A stretch of 40,040 nucleotides of DNA from Candidatus Moraniibacteriota bacterium (GCA_028715015.1 JAQTLF010000007.1:1-40040); one strand, 5' to 3'; counted from the stretch's first letter, positions 1 to 8,023 are shown. The notes: generated from the sequence alone by a model not told the origin. Translations and numbers: made by a program.

Positions 1-688
1 CAGCAACAGAAAACGGGGGCAGCTCAGCAGAAAGATTTCCGTCAGCTCCCTCTATGATATTGCCAGAATAAGTCGTGCCGTCTCCAAGCTCAGCAACAAT
101 CTTGAGTCCTTGCTGGAAATCAACTTTTTGCTTCGTGCCGAAGATTAAATCGCATCCAGCATTCCACTTCAATGTTGCTTTCATTGTTGCCACATCCAAG
201 AAAAGTGTCATCAATGATTCGGCGGGCTGACCATAAGAAATACTCCCACTGTCATTCACAACGACTTTCATTGGCTTGTATGTGACAACCCTCTTGTCAA
301 AAAGCACATTGCAAATGTCGCCGTTTTTCAAGATCAACATATAACGCACATTTTCATTATTTGGAACACCTGAAAATGAAGTGAGCCCGTGTTGATCAAT
401 CTGGCTAACTATTTGGGAATATTTATCATATCCCGTTCGATAGCTGCAGAAAGCAACCCTGTCAACATCCGCAGGAAAAACAGGAATCGTGCCGTATTCG
501 ATAAAACGAATCGACCCGTCCTTGTTCATGAAAAGTTGAACTTCCTGGGTGTTTTTCCCAGTTATCTTGAGCTGTGATCCTGTCTGGTCAGCCGGTGCCT
601 TACGATATACGATACGCTCGCCACAGCCAGCCAAAAGAAACATACAGAACAGCGCCATTAGACCAATAAATCTCACCATGTTTTTCAT
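1..688 (-). CDS. Partial lipoprotein of unknown function (3' end outside window)
   Basis: An open frame runs from ATG at 688 to the window edge, giving 229 codons without a stop. The first residues are basic (MKNMVRF), followed by a hydrophobic stretch and the lipobox LAGC with the cysteine at residue 22. This is a signal-peptidase II site, so the mature protein should be a lipid-anchored exported protein. The rest is mixed polar and beta-rich sequence that I do not recognise. A strong ribosome site (AAGGAG, then AGGAAA) precedes the ATG; a second ATG lies three codons in. The gene has its own consensus promoter (760-788) and is separated from rplA by a terminator, so it is not part of the ribosomal operon. 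Confidence 0.8.
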   Translation of the reverse strand, partial: MKNMVRFIGLMALFCMFLLAGCGERIVYRKAPADQTGSQLKITGKNTQEVQLFMNKDGSIRFIEYGTIPVFPADVDRVAFCSYRTGYDKYSQIVSQIDQHGLTSFSGVPNNENVRYMLILKNGDICNVLFDKRVVTYKPMKVVVNDSGSISYGQPAESLMTLFLDVATMKATLKWNAGCDLIFGTKQKVDFQQGLKIVAELGDGTTYSGNIIEGADGNLSAELPPFSVA

Positions 689-759
689 TTTCCTCTCCTT
701 GTCAAACAACTAGAATGCCAGCTCTGAGGAGTCTGGTGTGTAATCCAACACAATATATC

Positions 760-788
760 ATTATACTCCCTTTTCATGTTTTTGTCAA
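760..788 (-). promoter_or_regulatory. Consensus sigma-70 promoter for the lipoprotein gene
   Basis: On the minus strand TTGACA (788-783) and TATAAT (765-760) are separated by exactly 17 bp, a perfect match to the housekeeping consensus. The start codon lies about 65 nt beyond the expected transcription start. Confidence 0.85.
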
Positions 789-794
789 GCAAGC

Positions 795-823
795 AAAAAG
801 ACACCCGCGAGGAGTGTCTTTTT
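795..823 (-). terminator. Rho-independent terminator after rplA
   Basis: Ten perfectly paired bases, AAAAAGACAC (795-804) with GTGTCTTTTT (814-823), around a 9-nt loop. The A and T tracts make it potentially bidirectional. It lies 45 bp past the rplA stop. Confidence 0.85.
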
Positions 824-867
824 CTGTATCTTGCTTTATGAGCTTGACGTACTTTATAAACTTTCGA

Positions 868-1545
868 CTACAAAACTACCTTTACTCCAGGTCCCATGGT
901 GGAACAGATGGAAATCGCAGTCACATATTTTCCTTTGACTCCGGCTGGGCGGGCTTTCTGGATCGCATCCAAGAAAGATGCATAGTTTTCTTCGAGCTTC
1001 TTGGCATCAAAAGAAATTTTTCCCACAACTTGGTGGACATTTCCAGTGTTGTCATTTTTGAAGCTCAATTTTCCTTTCTTCAACATTTCCACAGCTTCCT
1101 TGATCTTATCAGTCACTGTTTCAGTCTTTGGAGAAGGCATGAGGCCTCGGGGCCCAAGGATTTTGGCAACAGTTGCAAGTTTTGGCATCATTTCAGGGCT
1201 GGCCACGATCACATCAACTTCTTCCATTTTTCCAAGTTTGATTTTTTCAATCAAATCTTCAGCTCCGACAAAGTCAGCACCAGCTTCTTTGGCTTCAGTG
1301 GCTTTGGTTGAAGTGATGACAGCAACTTTGGCCATCTTGCCGATTCCGTGAGGAAGAACGACAGCGCCTCTGACTTGTTGGTCACCTTTCTTCGGGTCAA
1401 CTGCAAGCTTCACATGAACCTCAACAGATTCATCAAATTTTGCAATTTTGCTGGCTTTCACCAACACCAAAGCTTCTTCCAAAGAATATAGCTTGTTTTT
1501 TTCAACTTTCTCTGCAATAGCCTTGTACTTTTTTCCTCTTTGCAT
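868..1545 (-). CDS. rplA: 50S ribosomal protein L1
   Basis: A 225-residue protein matching L1 throughout, close to the usual 230. It starts MQRGKKY, contains VHVKLAVDPKK and has the central segment KILGPRGLMPSPK that is a signature of the family. L1 binds helices 76-78 of 23S rRNA to form the mobile L1 stalk and in many bacteria represses its own mRNA. It is the last gene of secE-nusG-rplK-rplA and is followed by a clear terminator. The spacer to rplK is 167 bp and is largely repeat sequence, so any L1 autoregulatory site is not obvious there. No rplJ-rplL follows; that pair must be elsewhere. Confidence 0.97.
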   Translation of the reverse strand: MQRGKKYKAIAEKVEKNKLYSLEEALVLVKASKIAKFDESVEVHVKLAVDPKKGDQQVRGAVVLPHGIGKMAKVAVITSTKATEAKEAGADFVGAEDLIEKIKLGKMEEVDVIVASPEMMPKLATVAKILGPRGLMPSPKTETVTDKIKEAVEMLKKGKLSFKNDNTGNVHQVVGKISFDAKKLEENYASFLDAIQKARPAGVKGKYVTAISICSTMGPGVKVVL

Positions 1546-1604
1546 AACATTGTTTTGTGGTTATAGCAGACGCGTGAATTTTTCACTCATCCTCCCACAT
1601 AAAT

Positions 1605-1712
1605 TAAATTATAACCTGCAAATCTACAAATTTTCTACAAATCTACAAATGGATTTAGTCTGTGTTTGAATTTTATTTGTATATTTGCAGCCTATTTGTA
1701 TATTCGTGGGTT
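1605..1712. repeat. Intergenic periodic inverted repeat (ACAAATCT / TTTGTATA words)
   Basis: Left arm has tandem CTACAAAT/CTGCAAAT words; right arm has the complementary-type TATTTGTATA words. A close relative occurs at 36967-37052. Confidence 0.7.
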
Positions 1713-2141
1713 CTAGTTTTCAATCTTGATTCCCATTGATCTTGCTGTTCCGGCCACAATCTTCATTGCGCCTTCCACATCATTGGCGTTGAGATCAACC
1801 ATTTTTGTCTTGGCAATTTCTTCCAATTGGGCTTTGGTCACAGGTTTTCCAACTTTGTCTTTCAAGGGATTTCCAGCACCTTTTTCAGCGCCGGCAGCTT
1901 TTTTCAAAAGCTCAGCAGCTGGAGCAGTCTTCATGATGAAGTCAAAAGATCTGTCTTCATATACTGTGATTTCCACTGGCACAACTTCTCCCATCTTATC
2001 TCTGGTCGCATCATTGAAACGCACGCAGAATTCTTGGATGGCCACACCGTGTTGACCCAAAACCGGTCCCACTGGAGGAGCTGGATTTGCTTTTCCTCCG
2101 ACTATTTGCAACTTGATAATTGTCTTGATTTTCTTTGCCAT
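1713..2141 (-). CDS. rplK: 50S ribosomal protein L11
   Basis: A 142-residue L11. I place the start at the ATG giving [13 protein letters not shown] rather than at a possible upstream TTG/GTG-type extension, because the upstream codons translate the repeat element and no L11 has such a tail. The hallmark N-terminal stretch [19 protein letters not shown] and the C-terminal GTARSMGI segment are present. L11 binds the GTPase-centre RNA of 23S rRNA together with L10/L12 and takes part in factor-dependent GTP hydrolysis. It sits between nusG and rplA as in the classical bacterial arrangement. Confidence 0.97.
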   Translation of the reverse strand: MAKKIKTIIKLQIVGGKANPAPPVGPVLGQHGVAIQEFCVRFNDATRDKMGEVVPVEITVYEDRSFDFIMKTAPAAELLKKAAGAEKGAGNPLKDKVGKPVTKAQLEEIAKTKMVDLNANDVEGAMKIVAGTARSMGIKIEN

Positions 2142-2156
2142 ACGAATGTCATTAAT

Positions 2157-2242
2157 CATGGAGCATGGAGCATGGAGCAGATGTGCTAGAAGCATGCAAT
2201 ACTGGATTTCCTTGTTCTATGTTCTATGTTTTATGTTATATG
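2157..2242. repeat. Intergenic periodic inverted repeat (CATGGAG words)
   Basis: Three CATGGAG heptamers (2157-2178) face TTCTATG/TTTTATG/TTATATG words (2214-2242). With G-U pairs the arms form a hairpin between rplK and nusG. The same words recur at 3077-3172. Confidence 0.75.
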
Positions 2243-2245
2243 AAT

Positions 2246-2791
2246 TTATATCTTAGTGATTTGCAAAAAGTCCAATTCTACTGGTGTTTCGCGTCCGAAA
2301 ATGGTCACGAGCACTTTCACTTTGCCTTTTTCCTCATCAAATTCCTGAACTTTTCCATCAAAATCTTTGAATGGTCCTTCATTGATCTTGACTGCATCAT
2401 TGATCTTGAGATCAATCTTGTATTTTGGTTCTGAAACTCCCATTCTCTTTTTCAGCATTTCGATCTCTCTTGGGTCAACCGGAGTCGGGGTTGTTCCCAA
2501 GCCGATGAATCCAGTCACATTTGGAGTGTTTCGCACGACATACCAAGACGCATCAGTCACCACCATGTTTACCAGAACGTATCCAGGATAGATCCTTTCT
2601 TCGATCACGGTTCTCTTTCCATTTTTGATCTTGATCTTGTTTTCTTTTGGCACCATCACATCGAAGATGAGGTCTTGCATATCCATTGATTCGATACGCT
2701 GTTTCAAATTTCGTGTAACATTATCTTCATAGCCGGAATAGGTGTGGATCACATACCAAGCCCTTCCATGATGTTGTGTCTGTTTCGCCAT
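2246..2791 (-). CDS. nusG: Transcription termination/antitermination factor NusG
   Basis: A 181-residue protein with the NGN domain first (AWYVIHTYSGYEDNV near residue 11; PGYVLVNM near 69; VRNTPNVTGFIG near 85) and a C-terminal KOW domain (NDAVKINEGPFKDFDGKV near 127, ending VELDFLQI). NusG binds RNA polymerase as a processivity factor and couples transcription to the ribosome or Rho. Length is normal. It lies directly downstream of secE, the usual bacterial order. A periodic repeat separates it from each neighbour. Confidence 0.97.
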   Translation of the reverse strand: MAKQTQHHGRAWYVIHTYSGYEDNVTRNLKQRIESMDMQDLIFDVMVPKENKIKIKNGKRTVIEERIYPGYVLVNMVVTDASWYVVRNTPNVTGFIGLGTTPTPVDPREIEMLKKRMGVSEPKYKIDLKINDAVKINEGPFKDFDGKVQEFDEEKGKVKVLVTIFGRETPVELDFLQITKI

Positions 2792-2884
2792 TTATTTCAT
2801 GTAAACATTTTATCATTTAAGCATCTAATCATTTTGATCATGAATTTATGCTTATATGTTTAAATGTTTGTATGTTAATATGAT
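2789..2884. repeat. Intergenic periodic inverted repeat (CATTTAAG words)
   Basis: Words such as CATTTAAG and CATCTAAT on the left oppose ATGCTTAT, ATGTTTAA, ATGTTTGT words on the right. Fills the nusG-secE gap and begins over the nusG start codon. Confidence 0.7.
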
Positions 2885-2887
2885 GTG

Positions 2888-3076
2888 TTATTTAATGATA
2901 AATGTCTTTAAAATATATCCGAAAACCGAGTCTAATCCCCCCAAAAACCCTGCCACCACCAGACTCACTGCAATCACCAAGGCGGTGTAGTTGATGGTCT
3001 GTTTTTTGCTTGGCCAGTTCACTTTCAGCATTTCAGCCTTGGCTTCAATAAAAAACTGTATTGCTTTTTGAAACAT
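2888..3076 (-). CDS. secE: Preprotein translocase subunit SecE
   Basis: A 62-residue single-span SecE, starting MFQKAIQFFIEAKAEM. The conserved amphipathic helix with KVNWPSKKQTI is followed by one transmembrane helix (about residues 31-50). SecE clamps SecY in the protein-conducting channel. Longer starts are possible but would translate the CATGGAA repeat, so I chose the ATG at 3076. It is the first gene of the nusG-rplK-rplA operon and has a good promoter at 3215-3243. Confidence 0.93.
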   Translation of the reverse strand: MFQKAIQFFIEAKAEMLKVNWPSKKQTINYTALVIAVSLVVAGFLGGLDSVFGYILKTFIIK

Positions 3077-3172
3077 TGAGCATGGAACATGGAGCATGGA
3101 ACATGTGATTCATTTGGCGCAAATGCTTTTTTTGCATTTTTGCTTCATGTTCTATGTTTTATGCTCTATGAA
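3077..3172. repeat. Intergenic periodic inverted repeat (CATGGAA/CATGGAG words)
   Basis: Four CATGGAR words (about 3080-3104) oppose TTCATGTTCTATGTTTTATG-type words at 3145-3172. It lies in the 5' leader of secE, so it would be transcribed. Confidence 0.75.
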
Positions 3173-3187
3173 ATTAGGGTTTTTTAA

Positions 3188-3204
3188 AAAGCCCTGGGGG
3201 CTTT
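3188..3204. terminator. Terminator-like hairpin at the 5' end of the secE transcript
   Basis: AAAGCCC (3188-3194), loop TGG, GGGCTTT (3198-3204). On the minus strand it is followed by a short T run. It lies only a few bases after the predicted start of the secE mRNA, so it could be a 5' protective hairpin or an attenuator; it could also serve the plus strand. Confidence 0.5.
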
Positions 3205-3214
3205 CTTTATCTGA

Positions 3215-3243
3215 AGTGTACCTTATCAAGGGTTTTTTGTCAA
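3215..3243 (-). promoter_or_regulatory. Promoter of secE-nusG-rplK-rplA
   Basis: TTGACA (3243-3238) and TACACT (3220-3215), 17-bp spacing, minus strand. The leader to secE is about 130 nt and contains the hairpin and the repeat above. Confidence 0.75.
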
Positions 3244-3261
3244 TAAGGCCATTTCGGGGTA

Positions 3262-3289
3262 TGGACAAATTTTTTTATACTGCTATAAT
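3262..3289 (+). promoter_or_regulatory. Promoter of tRNA-Ala
   Basis: TGGACA (3262-3267), 16 bp, TATAAT (3284-3289); the tRNA begins 20 bp later. Confidence 0.75.
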
Positions 3290-3309
3290 TATTTTTGTAG
3301 CTCAAATAT

Positions 3310-3382
3310 GGGCCGGTAGCTCACCTGGTAGAGCGCCTCATTTGCACTGAGGAGGTAGCGGGTTCAAGTCCTGTCCGGTCCA
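3310..3382 (+). tRNA. tRNA-Ala (anticodon TGC)
   Basis: Full cloverleaf: acceptor GGGCCGG/CCGGTCC with the G3-U70 wobble pair that defines alanine tRNAs, anticodon stem CCTCA/TGAGG with loop TTTGCAC, T arm with TTCAAGT, discriminator A at 3382. The CCA end is not encoded (ACCC follows). Its 3' end is the integration site of the mobile element, and the recombinase frame runs antisense through most of it. Confidence 0.97.
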
Positions 3383-4886
3383 CCCGACGAGAGGACGCTG
3401 TTGAAAAAGCGTCTTTTATTGTGAAAGGAAGCGAAATTTCGGGTGTTCCAAACCCATTTTTGACATCAAACATAGGATTAGCAGTAAAAACCATGTTGTG
3501 GAGCATGAATTTGCCTTCAAGGTTGGTCTTCTTCCAATAATCAGCAGGTGTTCCAAGAAAGTGCAACACCTCAAAAATAGCCTCATCACCGTTCAGATAA
3601 TTGCTTGGCAAAGTCTGTTTTTTTATTGCCAAAATATCATTTTCCAACATCTCAATTCTCGATTCATATTTACCTCTAACAGAATCATTAGTTGCCTTTG
3701 GTATAAGATTTAAATATGTTTCAACCTGTTGCTCTTTCTCCTTAACTTCTTTTTCAGTTTCTTTCTCAGAGGCTTTAATGCCATTCATGGACTTTTGCCA
3801 TACATCAAGAGCAACTGAGCGTGTAAGCTCAATTATTTCACTTCCAGGGGTAATCCTATTCAACAGCATTTCAAATTCCTTTTCCAATATTGGCTTCTGT
3901 ATATTTCTTGGACTAGCCGTACACCCCTTAGTTGTACAAAAATAGTGAGGGTAATATATGCCAGCTTTTCCAGGATGATAACTACTTTTCATTTTTTCTC
4001 CACATAAAGAACAACAAATGAGACCAGTTAGTGGAAATTCTTCATTGTCCCTTTCTGTCACTTTCTTTTCTGGCTTTTTTAGTTTAGCTTGTATTTTTTC
4101 GTATGTCTCAAGACTTATCAATGCTTTATGGTGTCCCTTTTTTCGTGCAACTTCCCAGGGGGCATATTCAATATAGCCAGCATATATAATTGCGGACAAA
4201 ATTCTTTTTACAAAATTAAGATTGATACCCTTGGTATTTCCAAGTTTATCCTTGTGTTTTAATAGAAAATTCAAAACATCTGTCTGCATTATAAATCTGC
4301 CACTGGCAAACCCCTCAAGTGCCTCTCTTATTGTGCTTGCCTCGGGTTCTTTGAGATGAAGAAGTTTTCCATGCTCAGTAGTTTTCTTGTATTCCATTCC
4401 ACACGGGCAAGCAGAAAAGCAATATACGCCACATTCTAAACGAGCTTTCATTTTTTGTCTTACTTGTCTTGCATTCTGTTGTCTATCAAGTTGAGATTTA
4501 CCTGCAAGTATAGTTTCAATAAAGGTGCCTTCTGGTGTATCTTCGAATTTGAAATTAGGAGATTCGATTCTTGCACCTCTTGATTCAAATTCTTTTTTAA
4601 TTGCCCAATGCACCTGCACATCTCTTGCAATCCTGTTTATATCATCAAAAATCACAACGTATTTCTTGCTTGGATTTTTGTCGATATGCTCAAGCATTTG
4701 TTTTATTGCTGGTCTATCAAGTATTGCACCAGAAATGCCTTCGTCTGGAAATGTTGCTTCATAAATATAACCCTTTTCATCTGAGAATTTTTTACATCGC
4801 TGTTCTTGACCTTCAAGACCGTGACCCTCCCTAACTTGTTTTTCAGATGAAACACGAGTTGAAATTATTGAGTATAGCTTTTCCAT
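3321..4886 (-). CDS. Large serine recombinase (integrase)
   Basis: A 521-residue site-specific recombinase. Residues 1-150 are the resolvase domain with RVSS, catalytic serine at 13, and the INRIARD segment near 84. A recombinase domain follows (160-270), then a zinc ribbon with CCSLC (291-295) and cysteines at 317 and 322, then a coiled coil (about 370-425). This is the layout of phage-type large serine integrases that join attP and attB. The last 18 or so residues (from VDRTGLEPAT) are read antisense through tRNA-Ala and so come from the host site, not from the element. In a circular form the frame would instead continue to a stop at 8171. The gene downstream in transcription order is none; a 112-codon gene ends 2 bp upstream. 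Confidence 0.93.
   Translation of the reverse strand: MEKLYSIISTRVSSEKQVREGHGLEGQEQRCKKFSDEKGYIYEATFPDEGISGAILDRPAIKQMLEHIDKNPSKKYVVIFDDINRIARDVQVHWAIKKEFESRGARIESPNFKFEDTPEGTFIETILAGKSQLDRQQNARQVRQKMKARLECGVYCFSACPCGMEYKKTTEHGKLLHLKEPEASTIREALEGFASGRFIMQTDVLNFLLKHKDKLGNTKGINLNFVKRILSAIIYAGYIEYAPWEVARKKGHHKALISLETYEKIQAKLKKPEKKVTERDNEEFPLTGLICCSLCGEKMKSSYHPGKAGIYYPHYFCTTKGCTASPRNIQKPILEKEFEMLLNRITPGSEIIELTRSVALDVWQKSMNGIKASEKETEKEVKEKEQQVETYLNLIPKATNDSVRGKYESRIEMLENDILAIKKQTLPSNYLNGDEAIFEVLHFLGTPADYWKKTNLEGKFMLHNMVFTANPMFDVKNGFGTPEISLPFTIKDAFSTASSRRVDRTGLEPATSSVQMRRSTR
3394..3417 (+). terminator. Terminator downstream of tRNA-Ala
   Basis: GACGCT (3394-3399), 8-nt loop, AGCGTC (3408-3413), then TTTTA. 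It lies inside the element and the recombinase frame, so the element brings its own terminator for the tRNA it enters. Confidence 0.6.
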
Positions 4887-4888
4887 AT

Positions 4889-5227
4889 TTAAGTTAATTT
4901 ACATCCGCTTAATTTTGATAGCTCTGATTTTTCTTTTTCATTTTTTATATAGCTAGTTATAACATTTTCAGAAATGCAGTACAGTATGTTTGTTATTTGT
5001 GTAACTTGCTCATTTGATAGATTATACCTGTCTCGTAAAATCTTTTGCTTTTCTTCCACAGTACCATTAGAAACAAATTTTGGAAACGACGACAACTCCT
5101 CACTTAGATAATCTGTTATAAACTCAATGAACTCTGCCTCTGGAAGTTCCCTTAGGCTTGGAGGCAATCTTAAATACAATTCTTCTTCTGTCATTTCAGC
5201 GTATTTGTTCATTTTTATTTGTTGCAT
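4889..5227 (-). CDS. Small acidic helical protein of the element, unknown function
   Basis: 112 codons ending 2 bp before the recombinase start, so the two are very likely co-transcribed. The sequence is soluble, charged and predicted helical (EMTEEELYLRLPPSLRELPEAEFIEFI near residue 10) without cysteines in motif spacing or membrane segments. I do not recognise a family. An accessory or directionality factor for the recombinase is possible from position alone but nothing in the sequence shows it. An alternative start at 5212 would remove five residues. Confidence 0.65.
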   Translation of the reverse strand: MQQIKMNKYAEMTEEELYLRLPPSLRELPEAEFIEFITDYLSEELSSFPKFVSNGTVEEKQKILRDRYNLSNEQVTQITNILYCISENVITSYIKNEKEKSELSKLSGCKLT

Positions 5228-5338
5228 TATTACTCTTATTTATCTTGTTTTCAATCGAAACCACATCAATGTATAGGTGACACCGCAAAGGGGGCTTAGA
5301 AGTGATTTATCTCTCTAGGAGAACCTTGCATTGACCAC

Positions 5339-5539
5339 TTAAATTGAACTTAGGAATTTTAAAATAGCCTTTCTGTCCTTCTTGGCATATTCATCCTTTT
5401 TAACTAGCTTGCCGAACCATTTAACAATTATTCTTTTTGAGCAACCTCTGCCCTTTATTGATTCTGCAAGGCAAGTGAAACTGCTCCATTGCGGATTTAC
5501 TTTTTGAATTTTCAGCACTCTTTGCTTAATCGAATTCAT
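5339..5539 (-). CDS. Small basic protein of the element, unknown
   Basis: 66 codons from ATG (MNSIKQRVLKIQ). A longer version from TTG at 5611 exists but adds a hydrophobic stretch that looks unlike the rest. It is rich in lysine and arginine (SKRIIVKWFGKLVKKDEYAKKDRK), so nucleic-acid binding is conceivable. No family recognised, and no clear ribosome site. Confidence 0.45.
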   Translation of the reverse strand: MNSIKQRVLKIQKVNPQWSSFTCLAESIKGRGCSKRIIVKWFGKLVKKDEYAKKDRKAILKFLSSI

Positions 5540-5611
5540 TTCTTTTGTAAAATTTATTAGTGTCTTTTGGAAAATTGGGCAAAATAAAAAAGCACTTTCT
5601 GAGATTATCAA

Positions 5612-6078
5612 CTCGTGGGAAAGACAATATCAGGTGTTGCTCTTGATGAGGTGTGACCTGTTGTTTAATTAAGCGTTGTAGTTGTATGGCTTAATGTATT
5701 TCACTATCTTGTTTTTTTATTTGCCTACATCCATTGTATCAAATGGAACTCCAAAAACGGCACTTTAAAAAGTGCATAACTTTTAAAAATCTAAAAAACT
5801 CACTATTAAGGCTTAACTTAGCACTGACTCAAAAATATTTTTGACTCGCTTTTTGCACAAAAGAGCAACCACACAATTCTATCAATATCCAGACATGCTA
5901 CACGCAACTTTCAACATTGAAATTTATGCCCTAATAAAGCAAAAGCCATTCATAAAAAAATGGCTTTGTCCTAAATATTGAATTTGATTACTTTGATAAG
6001 ATTGATTTATTTTTCTACATGTATTCTAGCTACTATCATTAGTAACATCTGAACTCTGTATGGGCGACATTTCAGCCA
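5612..6078. other. AT-rich non-coding stretch of the element
   Basis: No convincing gene. It holds short palindromes: GCACTTTAAAAAGTGC near 5760, the perfect 16-mer TCAAAAATATTTTTGA near 5832, and the hairpin at 5942-5967. GTGCATAACT near 5773 recurs near 6730 upstream of the next gene. Confidence 0.5.
5930..5967 (-). terminator. Terminator-like hairpin after the coiled-coil protein gene
   Basis: AAAGCCATT (5942-5950) pairs with AATGGCTTT (5959-5967), 8-nt loop; a T-rich run follows on the minus strand. It lies about 110 bp past the stop at 6079. Confidence 0.6.
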
Positions 6079-6681
6079 TTACAGACAAGGATTTTGGTAG
6101 TTAGTGCAATCTTTAGTGATGTTACTGAGTTGCTCTTTTGCATTACTTAGTTTATTTTCCATATCACTTAAGGAACTAGGGCCGATAATACCAGCCCTGC
6201 TTTCAAGCTCACATTTTTGCTCTTGAGCTTGCTTTAGTGATTCAATATTGGTGGTGCCTATTTTGTCCTTACATTCTTGCTCTTTGTCTTTTAAATCTCT
6301 TTCGTATTTTTGCTTGGCTTTCTTATAATCTACTTCACTCATTGCTACTGCCTGTTTACTAGAAGCTATCTTTACGGGGCATTCTTTTTTTCTGTTTTCA
6401 CATGACGCTAGTGCCACTTTCTTTTCTTGCTCTGACTGTTCTATTTTTTGTTGTTCTGACAAAAGCACAGCTTCATCCTCTTGCTTCTTTTTTTCCTCTG
6501 CCGTCCTGATTTCTTCTGCTTGCTTTGCCATGTTGTTTGCTTCCAGTTTTGAGATTCTATTTTGCTGGTCTTCAATCTTATTTTTTACCTTAGCCACTGC
6601 ATACCAAGAAGAAGTAACAACAACAAACACAACAGCCAAAAGAGATATTAGTACCTTCTTATTTTTTATGAGGTCTATCAT
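6079..6681 (-). CDS. Membrane-anchored coiled-coil protein of the element
   Basis: 200 residues. A short charged start (MIDLIKNKK) is followed by one transmembrane segment (about 9-30, VLISLLAVVFVVVTSSWYAVA) shown here only in part by its ends, then long charged heptad-like sequence rich in E, K and Q to about residue 150. Three pairs of cysteines (CENRKKEC, CKDK, CELE, CTNYQNPC) suggest an extracytoplasmic, disulfide-bonded protein. I do not recognise a family. Its place in an integrative element suggests surface or partner-contact roles, but that is a guess. Confidence 0.65.
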   Translation of the reverse strand: MIDLIKNKKVLISLLAVVFVVVTSSWYAVAKVKNKIEDQQNRISKLEANNMAKQAEEIRTAEEKKKQEDEAVLLSEQQKIEQSEQEKKVALASCENRKKECPVKIASSKQAVAMSEVDYKKAKQKYERDLKDKEQECKDKIGTTNIESLKQAQEQKCELESRAGIIGPSSLSDMENKLSNAKEQLSNITKDCTNYQNPCL

Positions 6682-6781
6682 TTATTTGAAAGTTAAAAGT
6701 TATTTTTCAAGAATTTTTTAGCTTAAGGTGCATAACTCTTTTGAGATAGGGACTCCTTATATATAAAGCGACCCCCACCCC

Positions 6782-7231
6782 CTAAGCTCTCAAGCTTTCT
6801 AAAAACTTGTTCAAATATATCTGCTCCTTTTTGTTGAAATTCTCATTGTTAATAAACTCCAGAACCTTAGCAGAGCTATTTGTTGGACTTTCCCTAAAGA
6901 AATCAGCAAGGGACGTCTTGTCATCATTAGCAATGTATTCTTTAACATCCTTTAATCTGTCGCTAGTTAATTTTGTAATTAGTCGTAATACTGTTTTTTC
7001 CATTTTTACCCTAAAGGCATAATCCATTTTCAATGCAAATCCAGCGTCAATATAGGCTTGAGCCTTTTCAATTGGCAAATCAGTTTCGTAGTTGCTTCTC
7101 TCAAAGCTATCAACACTCCCAATAAAGAAAACTGGTAACAAAGAAGGATTGTGTACGTAGCAAAATTGCGAACCGCTATCAGCTTCGTATTTACAACCTT
7201 TTCCGTTTCTGTGTTTTTGTTTGCACTTCAT
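6782..7231 (-). CDS. Small protein with N-terminal CxxxH...C...CxxH zinc-like motif
   Basis: 149 residues. The N-terminus has cysteines and histidines spaced as in the short KCKxxTxxGxRCKxxA...CxxH modules seen in many phage and bacterial proteins (C3, C13, C24, H27), so a small zinc-binding fold is likely. The rest is helical with no recognisable enzyme motif. It ends 101 bp before the next gene and starts 5 bp after the stop of the gene at 7237-7839, so those two are probably co-transcribed. Confidence 0.65.
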   Translation of the reverse strand: MKCKQKHRNGKGCKYEADSGSQFCYVHNPSLLPVFFIGSVDSFERSNYETDLPIEKAQAYIDAGFALKMDYAFRVKMEKTVLRLITKLTSDRLKDVKEYIANDDKTSLADFFRESPTNSSAKVLEFINNENFNKKEQIYLNKFLESLRA

Positions 7232-7236
7232 ATTTC

Positions 7237-7839
7237 TTAATCTAATTCTTCAATCTTTTTATCATATTTGTTATCTCCATATTTCATACCAAGAAGCTTT
7301 CTTAAGTTCAAAAAGTATTCATCTGAATAGGCTCTTTCCTCATCAGAATAAGAAATTCTCTTTTCTCGTTCATCCTCAATTTTAGGTATCCTGTTGGCTA
7401 TTTTTCTTATTTCAGATTTTAGCTTACTTAAATTTTTGATTTCATCAAGTTCAAATAAAGACAAATCTGTAATATCTCCTGTTGCTTTCTGCCATTCATT
7501 TTCTCTATTTAAGAACTCATACTTAAGAAATTCATACTGTGGAATTAAATCATCGTAATCATGAGCGATTTTTTCAAACCCTCTTGATTCATTTAGTTTG
7601 TAAATCAAATAAACAATACAAGGAGTAAAGAATACAATCCAAAACCTAATTGCAGTCGCTGACCGCACATAAGAAAAATCTCCACCAAAAACATTGACCG
7701 TTATTATGAAGAACAATATAAAGCAAAAATACAAATACATTTCCCATAAACCACTTACTATTTCCTTACGTTTTTTCTTGGGTTTAGATGAGCCAACGCC
7801 TGGAACTTTATTCCAGTCGATTTCTTCAGTTTTGTTCAT
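7237..7839 (-). CDS. Two-span membrane protein of the element, unknown
   Basis: 200 residues from the ATG at 7839 (MNKTEEIDWNKVPGVGSSK). I reject longer starts because they would run back through the structured leader. After a basic stretch (KPKKKRK) there are two adjacent transmembrane helices (about 30-50 and 62-80), then a cytoplasmic helical tail of about 110 charged residues. No family recognised. It is the first gene after a multi-branched leader RNA that ends in a terminator 16 nt before the ATG, with no visible Shine-Dalgarno sequence. Confidence 0.65.
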   Translation of the reverse strand: MNKTEEIDWNKVPGVGSSKPKKKRKEIVSGLWEMYLYFCFILFFIITVNVFGGDFSYVRSATAIRFWIVFFTPCIVYLIYKLNESRGFEKIAHDYDDLIPQYEFLKYEFLNRENEWQKATGDITDLSLFELDEIKNLSKLKSEIRKIANRIPKIEDEREKRISYSDEERAYSDEYFLNLRKLLGMKYGDNKYDKKIEELD

Positions 7840-7854
7840 AATATTATTTTTTAG

Positions 7855-7996
7855 ACAACAAAAAAGGACAACCACATACTGGTTGTCACACCGAACCAGG
7901 CAGGTTGTGCCTAATTCTTTTAAGTATGGGTTGCCCGTTTCTAAGCGCAACCCACCCTTGTTTATATAAACAAAGCCTATTTGGTTCGATGTGACA
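7855..7996 (-). ncRNA. Candidate structured leader RNA with terminator
   Basis: Read on the minus strand, a long closing stem (7995-7982 with 7898-7885, 13 of 14 pairs) encloses three hairpins: a TTGTTT/AAACAA palindrome (7973-7958), an 8-bp stem around GGGTTGC/GCAACCC (7953-7928) and GGCA/TGCC (7911-7899). It is followed at once by GACAACCA/TGGTTGTC (7887-7867) and a run of six T, a rho-independent terminator. The closing stem and terminator share GAC bases, so they compete, as in riboswitches and attenuators. No known class matches by eye. Confidence 0.65.
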
Positions 7997-8023
7997 TATA
8001 TAATCTACAGCAAAACCAACAAA

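Noticed and set aside
2157-2180. Short tandem repeats as a possible CRISPR array
   Set aside because: Units are 7-8 nt with no spacers, arms are inverted, and no cas genes are present.
3096-3350. Plus-strand frame before and into tRNA-Ala
   Set aside because: It consists of repeat words, promoter and tRNA sequence and has no ribosome site.
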